DNA from: Brachycybe producta
Lineage: Eukaryota; Arthropoda; Diplopoda; Playtdesmida; Andrognathidae
Assembly (NCBI GenBank): GCA_036925085.1
Contig: JAUPFP010000137.1
Location: 62,001-126,000 of the forward strand
Reading direction: 5' to 3'
DNA: 64,000 bases
Positions 1 through 11,936 of the stretch are shown here, one piece after another. The notes beneath the pieces are model-generated. The model was not told where the DNA came from, made no database searches, and was given only the letters and a program-made list of their open reading frames with translations. Both the position numbers and the translations under genes were made by a program. Each line of letters opens with the position of its first letter. Within the stretch, counting starts at the first letter, position 1.

Positions 1-395
1 AAACCTTAAACTGTCAAACCATAAACTTTCAAACCTTAAACTTTCAAACCTTGCACTTTCAAATCTTGCACTTTTAAACATTTTACTTTCAAACCTTGCA
101 CTTTCATACCTTACACTTTCCAACCTTACAATTTCCAACCTTACACTTTCTAACCTTACACTTTCTAACCTTACACTTTCTAACCTTACACTTTCTAACC
201 TTGTATTTTCAAACCTTACACTTTATAACCTTACACTTTCCAACTTTACATTTTCCAGCCTCACACTTTCCAACCTTACATTTTCCAACCGTACATTTTC
301 CAACCTTACAATTTCTAACCTTATACTTTCCAACCTTATACTTTCCAACCTTACACTTTAAAACCTTACACTTTAAAACCTTACACTTTTAAACC

Positions 396-1435
396 TTGCA
401 CTTTCATACCTTACACTTTCCAACCTTACAATTTCCAACCTTACACTTTCTAACCTTACACTTTCTAACCTTACACTTTCTAACCTTACACTTTCTAACC
501 TTGTACTTTCAAACATTTCACTTTCCAACCTTACACTTTCGAACCTTACATTTTCCAGCCTTACACTTTCAAACCTTACACTTTCCAACCTTACACTTTC
601 TAACCTTACACTTTCTAACCTTACACTTTCTAACCTTACACTTTCAAACCTTACACTTTCCAACCTTACACTTTCCAACCTTACACTTTCCAACCTTACA
701 CTTTCCAACCTTACACTTTCAAACCTTACAGTTTCAAATCTGGTACTTTCAAACCTTACACTTTCAAACCTTACACTTTCAAACCTTACACTTTCCAACC
801 TTACACTTTCCAACCTTAAACTTTCAAACCTTAAACTTTCAAACCTTACACTTTCCAACCTTACACTTTCAAATCATACACTTTCCAACCTTACACTTTC
901 AAAGCTTACACTTTCAAACTTACACTTTCCAACCTTACACTTTCAAACCTTGCACTTTCAAACCTTACACTTTCAAACCTTACACTTTCAAACCTTGCAC
1001 ATTCAAACCTTACACTTTCAAACCTTACACTTTCAAACCTTACACTTTCAAACCTTGTACTTTCAAACCTTACACTTTCAAACCTTACACTTCCAAACCT
1101 TGCACTTTCAAACCTTGCACTTTTAAACCTTTTACTTTCAAACCTTGCACTTTCATACCTTACACTTTCCAACCTTACAATTTCCAACCTTACACTTTCC
1201 AACCTTACACTTTCTAACCTTACACTTTCTAACCTTACACTTTCCAACCTTGTACTTTCAAACCTTACACTTTCCAACCTTACACTTTCCATCCTTACAT
1301 TTTCCAGCCTTACACTTTCCAACCTTACATTTTCCAACCTTACACTTTCCAACCTTACATTTTCTAACCTTATACTTTCCAACCTTACACTTTAAAACCT
1401 TACACTTTAAAACCTTACACTTTCAAACCTTACAC
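396..1435. repeat. Duplicated segment of about 1.9-kb spacing, copy 1
   Basis: The order of variant monomers matches positions 2432-3336. The right end is offset by 1,901 bp and the region around the 14-mer CTTACACTTTCCAA (919-932) by 1,886 bp, a one-monomer difference. 1,901 is 15n minus 4, which is explained by the short units at 1893-1906 (one base short), 2132-2144 (two short) and 2805-2818 (one short). The left part differs by a further nine monomers (offset 2,036 at the CTTTCATACC landmark). Similarity stops near 1435, where CCAA-type units follow instead of CAAA-type units. Confidence 0.75.
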
Positions 1436-1785
1436 TTTCCAACCTTACACTTTCCAACCTTACACTTTCCAAGCTTACACTTTCCAACCTTACACTTTCC
1501 AACCTTACACTTTCCAACCTTACACTTTCCAACCTTACACTTTCCAACCTTACACTTTCCAACCTTACACTTTCCAACCTTACATTATCCAACCTTACAC
1601 TTTCCAACCTTACACTTTCCAAAATTACACTTTCAAACCATGCACTTTCAAACCTTGCACTTTCAAACCTTGTACTTTCAAACCTTGCACTTTCAAACCT
1701 TGCACTTTCAAACCTTGCACTTTCAAAAATTGCACTTTCAAACCTTACACTTTCAAACTTTACAATTTCAAACCTTACACTTTAC

Positions 1786-2030
1786 AACCTTAAACTGTCA
1801 AACCTTAAACTGACAAACCGTAAACTGTCAAACCTTACACTGTCAAACCTTAAACTGTCAAAAATTACACTGTAAAATCTTAAACTGTCAAAATTACACT
1901 GTCAAACCTTACACTGCCAAACCTTAAACTGTCAAACCTTACACTGTCAAACTATTTACTGTCAAACCTTACACTGTCAAACCTTACACTGTCAAACCTT
2001 ACACTGTCAAACCTTACACAGTCAAACCTT
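1786..2030. repeat. ACTGTC-type monomer block
   Basis: This block is built of CCTTACACTGTCAAA and CCTTAAACTGTCAAA units with the T10-to-G change, plus the 14-mer at 1893-1906 and a TATTTACTGTC unit. Similar blocks lie near 4.54-4.77, 6.55-6.82, 9.24-9.51, 11.32-11.57, 13.54-13.81, 14.73-14.96, 18.19-18.42, 21.12-21.36, 28.33-28.56, 46.65-46.91, 49.97-50.2, 55.28-55.54, 58.61-58.84 and 62.09-62.34 kb. They almost always follow a CACTTTACAACC unit. These blocks carry most of the G on the + strand. Confidence 0.85.
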
Positions 2031-2131
2031 AAACTTTCAAACCTTAAACTTTCAAACCTTAAACTTTCAAACCTTACACTTTCAAATCTTACACTTTCAA
2101 ACCTTACACTGTCAAACCTTACACTTTCAAA

Positions 2132-2144
2132 CCTTACACTAAAA
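2132..2144. repeat. 13-bp truncated monomer landmark
   Basis: The unit CCTTACACTAAAA lacks two bases and is followed by CCTTACATTATCAAA. The pair recurs at 4873, 21459, 24246, 28681, 47019, 50301, 55663, 58945 and 62450. A cousin GCTTACACTAAAA occurs at 9324 and near 13.62 kb. It always lies beside ACTGTC units, so it is probably one ancient deletion copied with its block. Confidence 0.9.
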
Positions 2145-2431
2145 CCTTACATTATCAAACCTTACACTTTCAAACCTTACACTTTCAAGCCTTACATTTT
2201 CAAACCTTACACTTTCAAACCTTACACTGTCAAACCTTACACTGTCAAACCTTACACTTTCAAACCTTACACTGGCAAACCTTACACTGTCAAACCTTAA
2301 ACTGTCAAACCTTAAACTGTCAAACCTTACACTTTCAAACCTTACACTGTCAAACCTTATACTTTCCAACCTTATACTTTCCAACCTTACACTTTAAAAC
2401 CTTACACTTTAAAACCTTGCACTTTCAAACC

Positions 2432-3336
2432 TTGCACTTTCATACCTTACACTTTCCAACCTTACAATTTCCAACCTTACACTTTCTAACCTTACACTTT
2501 CTAACCTTACACTTTCTAACCTTACACTTTCTAACCTTACACTTTCTAACCTTGTACTTTCAAACATTTCACTTTCCAACCTTACACTTTCCAACCTTAC
2601 ACTTTCAAACCTTACAGTTTCAAACCTTACAGTTTCAAACCTGGTACTTTCAAACCTTACACTTTCAAACCTTACACTTTCCAACCTTACACTTTCCAAC
2701 CTTAAACTTTCAAACCTTAAACTTTCAAACCTTACACTTTCCAACCTTACACTTTCAAACCATACACTTTCCAACCTTACACTTTCAAAGCTTACACTTT
2801 CAAACTTACACTTTCCAACCTTACACTTTCAAACCTTGCACTTTCAAACCTTACACTTTCAAACCTTACACTTTCAAACCTTGCACATTCAAACCTTACA
2901 CTTTCAAACCTTACACTTTCAAACCTTACACTTTCAAACCTTACACTTTCAAACCTTGTACTTTCAAACTTTACACTTTCAAACCTTACACTTCCAAACC
3001 TTGCACTTTCAAACCTTGCACTTTTAAACCTTTTACTTTCAAACCTTGCACTTTCATACCTTACACTTTCCAACCTTACAATTTCCAACCTTACACTTTC
3101 CAACCTTACACTTTCTAACCTTACACTTTCTAACCTTACACTTTCCAACCTTGTACTTTCAAACCTTACACTTTCCAACCTTACACTTTCCATCCTTACA
3201 TTTTCCAGCCTTACACTTTCCAACCTTACATTTTCCAACCTTACACTTTCCAACCTTACAATTTCTAAACTTATACTTTCCAACCTTACACTTTAAAACC
3301 TTACACTTTAAAACCTTACACTTTCAAACCTTACAC
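2432..3336. repeat. Duplicated segment of about 1.9-kb spacing, copy 2
   Basis: This is the counterpart of 396-1435. It carries the same landmark order: CTTTCATACC, a run of CTAA units (five here, four in copy 1), a GGTAC-containing unit, the AAGCTT unit followed by the 14-mer at 2805-2818, a CACATTC unit, a second CTTTCATACC landmark at 3046 and a CCAG unit. It is about nine monomers shorter in its left half. Confidence 0.75.
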
Positions 3337-3455
3337 TTTCAAACCTTACACTTTATAACATTACACTTTCCAACCTTATACTTTCCAACCTTACACTTTC
3401 CAACCTTACACTTTCCAATCTTACAATTTCCAACCTTACACTTTCCAACCTTACA

Positions 3456-4005
3456 CTTTTATACCTTACACTTTTAAACCTTACACTTTCAAACCTTGCA
3501 CTTTCCAACTTTACACTTTCTAACATTACACTTTCAAACCTTACACTTTCAAATCTTACACTTTCAAACCTTGTACTTTCAAACCTTACACTTTCAAACC
3601 TTACACTTTCCAACCTTACACTTTCCAACCTTACACTTTCCAACCTTAAACTTTCAAACCTTAATCTTTAAAACCTTACACTTTCCAACCTTACACTTTC
3701 AAACCATACACTTTCCAACCTTACATTTTCCAACCTTACACTTTCCAACCTTACACTTTCCAAAATTACACTTTCAAACCTTACACTTTCAAACCTTACA
3801 CTTTTATACCTTACACTTTTAAACCTTACACTTTCAAACCTTGCACTTTCCAACTTTACACTTTCTAACATTACACTTTCAAACCTTACACTTTCAAATC
3901 TTACACTTTCAAACCTTGTACTTTCAAACCTTACACTTTCAAACCTTACACTTTCCAACCTTATACTTTCCAACCTTACACTTTCCAACCTTACACTTTC
4001 CAACC
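3456..4005. repeat. 345-bp (23-monomer) tandem duplication
   Basis: The marker CTTTTATACC occurs at 3456 and again at 3801. It is followed both times by CTTTTAAACC, a TTGCACTTTCCAAC unit, a TTTCTAACATTAC unit, an AAATCTTAC unit and CCTTGTAC. The spacing of 345 bp is exactly 23 monomers with no short unit between. The same short module recurs near 16.47, 16.89, 19.93, 20.34, 23.39, 26.23, 27.71, 30.66, 33.52, 36.59, 39.43, 42.47, 45.29, 48.68, 49.40, 53.91, 57.33 and 58.05 kb, so it is a widely re-used building block. Confidence 0.8.
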
Positions 4006-4183
4006 TTACACTTTATAACCTTACACATTCCAACCTTAAACTTTCCAACCTTACACTTTCCAACCTTACACTTTCAAGCCTTACACTTTCCAATGTTACA
4101 TTTTCCAACCTTACACTTTCCAACCTTACACTTTCCAACCTTACACTTTCCAACCTTACACTTTCCAAGCTTACACTTTCCAA

Positions 4184-4333
4184 CCTTACACTTTCCAACC
4201 TTACACTTTCCAACCTTACACTTTCCAACCTTACACTTTCCAACCTTACACTTTCCAACCTTACACTTTCCAACCTTACACTTTCCAACCTTACACTTTC
4301 CAACCTTACACTTTCCAACCTTACACTTTCCAA
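4184..4333. repeat. Homogeneous run of ten perfect CCTTACACTTTCCAA units
   Basis: Ten consecutive identical 15-bp units follow an AAGCTT-containing unit (GCTTACACTTTCCAA, 4169-4183). They end at a CCTTACATTTTCCAA unit. Equivalent runs after the same AAGCTT or AAGTT landmark occur in later modules with different lengths. This marks a hotspot of monomer copy-number change. Confidence 0.9.
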
Positions 4334-5370
4334 CCTTACATTTTCCAACCTTACACTTTCAAACCTTACACTTTCCAAAATTACACTTTCAAAAAATGCA
4401 CTTTCAAACCTTGCACTTTCAAACCTTGTACTTTCAAACCTTGCACTTTCAAACCTTGCACTTTCAAAAATTGCACTTTCAAACCTTACACTTTCAAACT
4501 TTACAATTTCAAACCTTACACTTTACAACCTTAAACTGTCAAACCTTAAACTGTCAAAGCTTACACTGTAAAATCTTAAACTGTCAAAATTACACTGTCA
4601 AACCTTACACTGCCAAACCTTAAACTGTCAAACCTTACACTGTCAAACTAATTACTGTCAAACCTTACACTGTCAAACCTTACACTGTCAAACCTTACAC
4701 TGTCAAACCTTACACTGTCAAACCTTACACTGTCAAACCTTACACTGTCAAACCTTACACAGTCAAACCTTAAACTTTCAAACCTTAAACTTTCAAACCT
4801 TACAATTTCAAATCTTACACTTTCAAACCTTACACTGTCAAACCTTACACTGTCAAACCTTACACTTTCAAACCTTACACTAAAACCTTACATTATCAAA
4901 CCTTACACTTTCAAACCTTACACTTTCAAGCCTTACATTTTCAAACCTTACACTTTCAAACCTTACACTGTCAAACCTTACACTGTCAAACCTTACACTG
5001 TCAAACCTTACACTGGCAAACCTTACACTGTCAAACCTTAAACTGTCAAACCTTAAACTGTCAAACCTTAAACTGTCAAACCTTACACTGTCAAACCTTA
5101 AACTGTCAAACCATAAACTTTCAAAACTTAAACTTTCAAACCTTAAACTTTCAAACCTTAAACTTTCAAACCTTAAACTTTCAAACCTTGCACTTTCAAA
5201 CTTTGCACTTTCAAACCTTGCACTTTCAAACCTTGCACTTTCAAAAATTGCACTTTCAAACCTTACAATTTTAAACCTTGCACTTTCAAACCTTACACTT
5301 TCAAACCTTACACTTTCCAACCTTGCACTTTCCAACCTTGTACTTTCAAACCTTACACTTTCCATCCTTA

Positions 5371-6440
5371 CACTTTCCAACCTTACACTTTCAAACCTTA
5401 AACTTTTTAACTTTACACTTTCCAACCTTACACTTTTCAACCTTACACTTTCCAAACTTACACTTTCAAACCATACATTTTCCAACCTTACACTTTCAAA
5501 GCTTACACTTTCAAACCTTACACTTTTCAACCTTACACTTTCAAACCTTACACTTTCAATTCTTTCACTTTCAAATCTTGCACTTTCAAATCTTGCACTT
5601 TAAAACCTTACACTTTCAAACCTTACATTTTCAAACCTTACACTTTCCAAAATTACACTTTCTAACCTTACACTTTCAGACCTTACACTTTCCAACCTTA
5701 CACTTTCCAACCTTACACTTTCAAACCTTACACTTTCAAGCCTTACACTTTCAAACCTTACACTTTCAAACCTTACACTTTCAAACCTTACACTGTCAAA
5801 CCTTAAACTGTCAAACCATAAACTTTCAAACCTTAATTTTTCAAACCTTGCAATTTAAAACATTGCACTATCAAACCTTGCACTTTCAAAAATTGCACTT
5901 TCAAACCTAATAATTTCAAACCTTGCACTTTCAAACCTTGCACTTTCAAACCTTACACTTTCAAAAATTACACTTTCAAAATTCACACTTTCAAACCTTG
6001 CACTTTCAAACCTTACACTTTCAAACCTTACACTTTCCAACCTTACACTTTCCAACCTTACTCTTTCCAACCTTACACTTTCCAACCTTACACTTTCAAA
6101 AGTTACACTTTCAAACCTTACATTTTAAAACCTTACACTTTTATACCTTACACATTCAAACCTTACACTTTCAAACCTTACACTTTCAAACCTAACACTT
6201 TCAAACCTTACACTTTCAAACCTTACACTTTCAAACCTTACACTGTCAAACCTTACACTGTCAAACCTTAAACTGTCAAACCATAAACTTTCAAAACTTA
6301 AACTTTCAAACCTTGCACTTTCAAATCTTGCACTTTTAAACCTTTTACTTTCAAACCTTGCACTTTCATACCTTACACTTTCCAACCTTACAATTTCCAA
6401 CCTTACACTTTCTAATCTTACACTTTCTAACCTTACACTT
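5371..6440. repeat. Duplication of about 1.75-kb spacing, copy 1
   Basis: The rare unit CCTTAAACTTTTTAAC (around 5397) and the following TTTTCAACC, CAATTCTTTCAC, CCTAATAATTTC and AAATTCACAC units recur in the same order at 7155-8194. Offsets are 1,784 bp at the left, 1,754 bp through 5.86-6.3 kb and 1,739 bp at the right, again differing by whole monomers. 1,754 is 15n minus 1, matching the single 14-mer at 6671-6684 between the copies. Confidence 0.8.
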
Positions 6441-7154
6441 TCCAACCTTACACTTTCTAAAATTACACTTTCAAACCTTGCACTTTCAAACCTTGCACTT
6501 TCAAACCTTACACTTTCAAACTTTACAATTTCATACCTTACACTTTACAACCTTAAACTGTCAAACCTTAAACTGTCAAACCTTAAACTGACAACCCGTA
6601 AACTGTCAAACCTTACACTGTCAAACCTTAAACTGTCAAAGCTTACACTGTAAAATCTTAAACTGTCAAAATTACACTGTCAAACCTTACACTGTCAAAC
6701 CTTAAACTGTCAAACTTTTTACTGTCAAACCTTTCACTGTCAAACCTTACACTGTCAAACCTTACACTGTCAAACCTTACTCTGTCAAACCTTACACTGT
6801 CAAACCTTACACAGTCAAACCTTAAACTTTCAAACCTTAAACTTTCAATCCTTACACTTTCAAATCTTACACTTTCAAACCTTACACTGTCAAACCTTGC
6901 ACTGTCAAACCTTGCACTGTCAAACTTTACACTTTCCAACCTTACACTTTCCAACCTTACACTTTCCAACCTTACACTTTCCAACCTTACACTTTCCAAC
7001 CTTACACTTACCAACCTTACACTTACCAACCTTACACTTTCAAAAGTTACACTTTCAAACCTTACATTTTAAAACCTTACACTTTTATACCTTACACATT
7101 CAAACCTTACACTTTCAAACCTTACACTTTCAAACCTTACACTTTCAAACCTTA

Positions 7155-8194
7155 CACTTTCCAACCTTACACTTTCAAACCTTAAACTTTTTAACTTTAC
7201 ACTTTCCAACCTTACACTTTTCAACCTTACACTTTCCAAACTTACACTTTCAAACCATACATTTTCCAACCTTACACTTTCAAAGCTTACACTTTCAAAC
7301 CTTACACTTTTCAACCTTACACTTTCAAACCTTACACTTTCAATTCTTTCACTTTCAAATCTTGCACTTTAAAACCTTACACTTTCAAACCTTACATTTT
7401 CAAACCTTACACTTTCCAAAATTACACTTTCTAACCTTACACTTTCAGACCTTACACTTTCCAACCTTACACTTTCCAACCTTACACTTTCAAACCTTAC
7501 ACTTGCAAACCTTACACTTTCAAACCTTACACTTTCAAACCTTACACTGTCAAACCTTAAACTGTCAAACCATAAACTTTCACACCTTAATTTTTCAAAC
7601 CTTGCAATTTAAAACATTGCACTATCAAACCTTGCACTTTCAAAAATTGCACTTTCAAACCTAATAATTTCAAACCTTGCACTTTCAAACCTTGCACTTT
7701 CAAACCTTACACTTTCAAAAATTACACTTTCAAAATTCACACTTTCAAACCTTGCACTTTCAAACCTTACACTTTCAAACCTTACACTTTCCAACCTTAC
7801 ACTTTCCAACCTTACTCTTTCCAACCTTACACTTTCCAACTTTACACTTTCAAAAGTTACACTTTCAAAGCTTACATTTTAAAACCTTACACTTTTATAC
7901 CTTACACATTCAAACCTTACACTTTCAAACCTTACACTTTCAAACCTAACACTTTCAAACCTTACACTTTCAAACCTTACACTTTCAAACCTTACACTGT
8001 CAAACCTTAAACTGTCAAACCATAAACTTTCAAAACTTAAACTTTCAAACCTTGCACTTTCAAATCTTGCACTTTTAAACCTTTTACTTTCAAACCTTGC
8101 ACTTTCATACCTTACACTTTCCAACCTTACAATTTCCAACCTTACACTTTCTAACCTTACACTTTCTAACCTTACACTTTCTAACCTTACACTT
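7155..8194. repeat. Duplication of about 1.75-kb spacing, copy 2
   Basis: This is the counterpart of 5371-6440. One AAATCTTGCAC unit near 5,590 is missing here, while the CTAA run beginning near 8,140 has six units against two at the equivalent place near 6,410. A related block returns at 11.9-12.5 kb as part of the 4,328-bp period. Confidence 0.8.
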
Positions 8195-11100
8195 TCTAAC
8201 CTTACACTTTCTAACCTTACACTTTCTAACCTTGTATTTTCAAACCTTACACTTTCCAACCTTACACTTTCCAACTTTACATTTTCCAGCCTCACACTTT
8301 CCAACCTTACACTTTCCAACCTTACACTTTCCAACCTTACAATTTCCAACCTTACACTTTCCAACCTTACACTTTAAAACCTTACACTTTAAACCCTTAC
8401 ACTTTCAAACCTTAAACTTTCAAACCTTACACTTTCCAACATTACACTTTCCAACCTTATACTTTACAACCTTACACTTTCCAATCTTACACTTTTCAAC
8501 CTTACACTTTCCAACCTTACACTTTATAACCTTACACATTCCAACCTTAAACTTTCCAACCTTACACTTTCCAACCTTACACTTTCAAACCTTACACTTT
8601 CAACATTACACTTTCAAACCTTACACTTTCAAACCTTACACTTTCAAACCTTACACTTTCCAACATTACACTTTCCAACCTTATACTTTCCAACCTTACA
8701 CTTTCCAACCTTACACTTTCCAATCTTACACTTTCCAACCTTACACTTTCCAACCTTACACTTTCCAACCTTACACTTTCCAACCTTACACTTTCCAACC
8801 TTACACATTATAACCTTACACATTCCAACCTTAAACTTTCCAACCTTACACTTTCAAACCTTACACTTTCCAACTTTACATTTTCCAACCTTACACTTTC
8901 CAACCTTACACTTTCCAACCTTACACTTTCCAACCTTACACTTTCCAACCTTACACTTTCCAACCTTACACTTTCCAAGCTTACACTTTCCAACCTTACA
9001 CTTTCCAATCTTACACTTTCCAACCTTACACTTTCCAACCTTACACTTTCCAACCTTACACTTTCCAACCTTACACTTTCCAACCTTACACTTTCTAAAA
9101 TTACACTTTCAAACCTTGCACTTTCAAACCTTGTACTTTCAAACCATGCACTTTCAAACCTTGCACTTTCAAAAATTGCACTTTCAAACCTTACACTTTC
9201 AAACTTTACAATTTCATACCTTACACTTTACAACCTTAAACTGTCAAACCTTAAACTGTCAAACCTTAAACTGACAACCCGTAAACTGTCAAACCTTACA
9301 CTGTCAAACCTTAAACTGTCAAAGCTTACACTAAAATCTTAAACTGTCAAAATTACACTGTCAAACCTTACACTGTCAAACCTTAAACTGTCAAACTTTT
9401 TACTGTCAAACCTTTCACTGTCAAACCTTACACTGTCAAACCTTACACTGTCAAACCTTACACTGTCAAACCTTACTCTGTCAAACCTTACACTGTCAAA
9501 CCTTACACAGTCAAACCTTAAACTTTCAAACCTTAAACTTTCAAACCTTACACTTTCAAATCTTACACTTTCAAACCTTACACTGTCAAACCTTACACTG
9601 TCAAACCTTGCACTGTCAAACCTTACACTTTCCAACCTTACACTTTCCAACCTTACACTTTCCAACCTTACACTTTCCAACCTTACACTTTCCAACCTTA
9701 CACTTTCCAACCTTACACTTACCAACCTTACACTTTCAAAAGTTACACTTTCAAACCTTACACTTTCAAACCTTACACTTTCAAACCTTACACTTTCAAA
9801 CCTTACACTTTCAAACCTTACACTTTCAAACCTTACACTGTCAAACATTAAACTGTCAAACCATAAACTTTCAAAACTTAAACTTTCAAACATTGCACTT
9901 TCAAATCTTGCACTTTTAAACCTTTTACTTTCAAACCTTGCACTTTCATACCTTACACTTTCCAACCTTACAATTTCCAACCTTACACTTTCTAACCTTA
10001 CACTTTCTAACCTTACACTTTCTAACCTTACACTTTCTAACCTTGTATTTTCAAACCTTACACTTTCCAACCTTACACTTTCCAACTTTACATTTTCCAA
10101 CCTCACACTTTAAAACCTTACACTTTCCAACCTTACACTTTCAAACCTTAAACTTTCAAACCTTACACTTTCCAACATTACACTTTCCAACCTTATACTT
10201 TCCAACCTTACACTTTCCAATCTTACACTTTTCAACCTTACACTTTCCAACCTTAATCTTTCCAACCTTACACTTTATAACCTTACACATTCCAACCTTA
10301 CACTTTCAAACCTTAAACTTTCAAACCTTACACTTTCCAACATTACACTTTCAAACCTTACGCTTTCCAAGATTACACTTTCCAACCTTATACTTTCCAA
10401 CCTTACACTTTCCAATCTTACACTTTTCAACCTTACACTTTCCAACCTTACACTTTATAACCTTACACATTCCAACCTTAAACTTTCCAACCTTACACTA
10501 TCCAACCTTACACTTTCAAACCTTACACTTTCAACATTACACTTTCAAACCTTACACTTTCAAACCTTACACTTTCAAACCTTACACTTTCCAACATTAC
10601 ACTTTCCAACATTATACTTTCCAACCTTACACTTTCCAACCTTACACTTTCCAATCTTACACTTTCCAACCTTACACTTTTCAACCTTACACTTTCCAAA
10701 CTTACACTTTCAAACCATACATTTTCCAACCTTACACTTTCAAAGCTTACACTTTAAAACCTTACACTTTCAAACCTTACATTTTCAAACCTTACACTTT
10801 CCAAAATTACACTTTCTAACCTTACACTTTCAGACCTTACACTTTCCAACCTTACACTTTCCAACCTTACACTTTCAAACCTTACACTTGCAAACCTTAC
10901 ACTTTCAAACCTTACACTTTCAAACCTTACACTTTCAAACCTTACACTGTCAAACCTTAAACTGTCAAACCATAAACTTTCACACCTTAATTTTTCAAAC
11001 CTTGCAATTTAAAACATTGCACTATCAAACGTTGCACTTTCAAAAATTGCACTTTCAAACCTAATAATTTCAAACCTTGCACTTTCAAACCTTACATTTT

Positions 11101-11936
11101 CCAGCCTCACACTTTCCAATCTTACACTTTTCAACCTTACACTTTCCAACCTTAATCTTTCCAACCTTACACTTTATAACCTTACACATTCCAACCTTAA
11201 ACTTTCCAACCTTACACTTTCCAACCTTACACTTTCCAACCTTACACTTTCAAACCTTACACTTTCAACATTACACTTTCAAACTTTACAATTTCAAACC
11301 TTACACTTTACAACCTTAAACTGTCAAACCTTAAACTGTCAAACCTTAAACTGACAAACCGTAAACTGTCAAACCTTACACTGTCAAACCTTAAACTGTC
11401 AAAGCTTACACTGTAAAATCTTAAACTGTCAAAATTACACTGTCAAACCTTAAACTGTCAAACTTTTTACTGTCAAACCTTTCACTGTCAAACCTTACAC
11501 TGTCAAACCTTACACTGTCAAACCTTACACTTTCAAACCTTACACTGTCAAACCTTAAACTGTCAAACCATAAACTTTAAAACCTTAAACTTTCAAACCT
11601 TAAACTTTCAAACCTTAAACTTTCAAACCTTAAACTTTCAAACCTTAAACTTTCAAACCTTGCACTTTCAAACTTTGCACTTTCAAACCTTGCACTTTCA
11701 AACCTTGCACTTTCAAACCTTGCACATTCAAACCTTGCACTTTCAAAAATTGCACTTTCAAACCTTACAATTTTAAACCTTGCACTTTCAAACCTTACAC
11801 TTTCAAACCTTACACTTTCAAACCTTACACTTTCAAACCTTACACTTTCAAACCTTACACTGTCAAACCTTAAACTGTCAAACCATAAACTGTCAAACCA
11901 TAAACTTTCAAACCTTAATTTTTCAAACCTTGCAAT
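7609..11936. repeat. 4,328-bp higher-order repeat, copy 1
   Basis: Landmarks at 7609, 7677, 7879, 8097 and 9938 recur exactly 4,328 bp later, at 11937, 12005, 12207, 12425 and 14266. The period is 15n minus 7. The copy contains short units at 8590-8603, 9324-9336 (13-mer), 9352-9365, 10521-10534, 11255-11268 and 11434-11447, a total of seven missing bases, so the remainder is fully explained. Two ACTGTC blocks (about 9.24-9.51 and 11.32-11.57 kb) lie inside. Confidence 0.85.

Larger units (their letters stand above)
1..5370. repeat. Irregular array segment with mixed monomer variants
   Basis: This segment lacks one dominant long period. It alternates CCAA-type runs, CTAA runs, TTGCAC-type units and ACTGTC blocks (about 1.78-2.03, 2.1-2.36, 4.54-4.77 and 4.84-5.12 kb). 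Register-shifting units are a 14-mer at 919-932, a 14-mer at 1893-1906, a 13-mer at 2132-2144, a 14-mer at 2805-2818, a 14-mer at 4589-4602 and a 13-mer at 4873-4885. Landmarks shared with the rest of the window show the same building blocks in a different order. By inference this is an older or more rearranged part of the array. No gene is present. Confidence 0.85.
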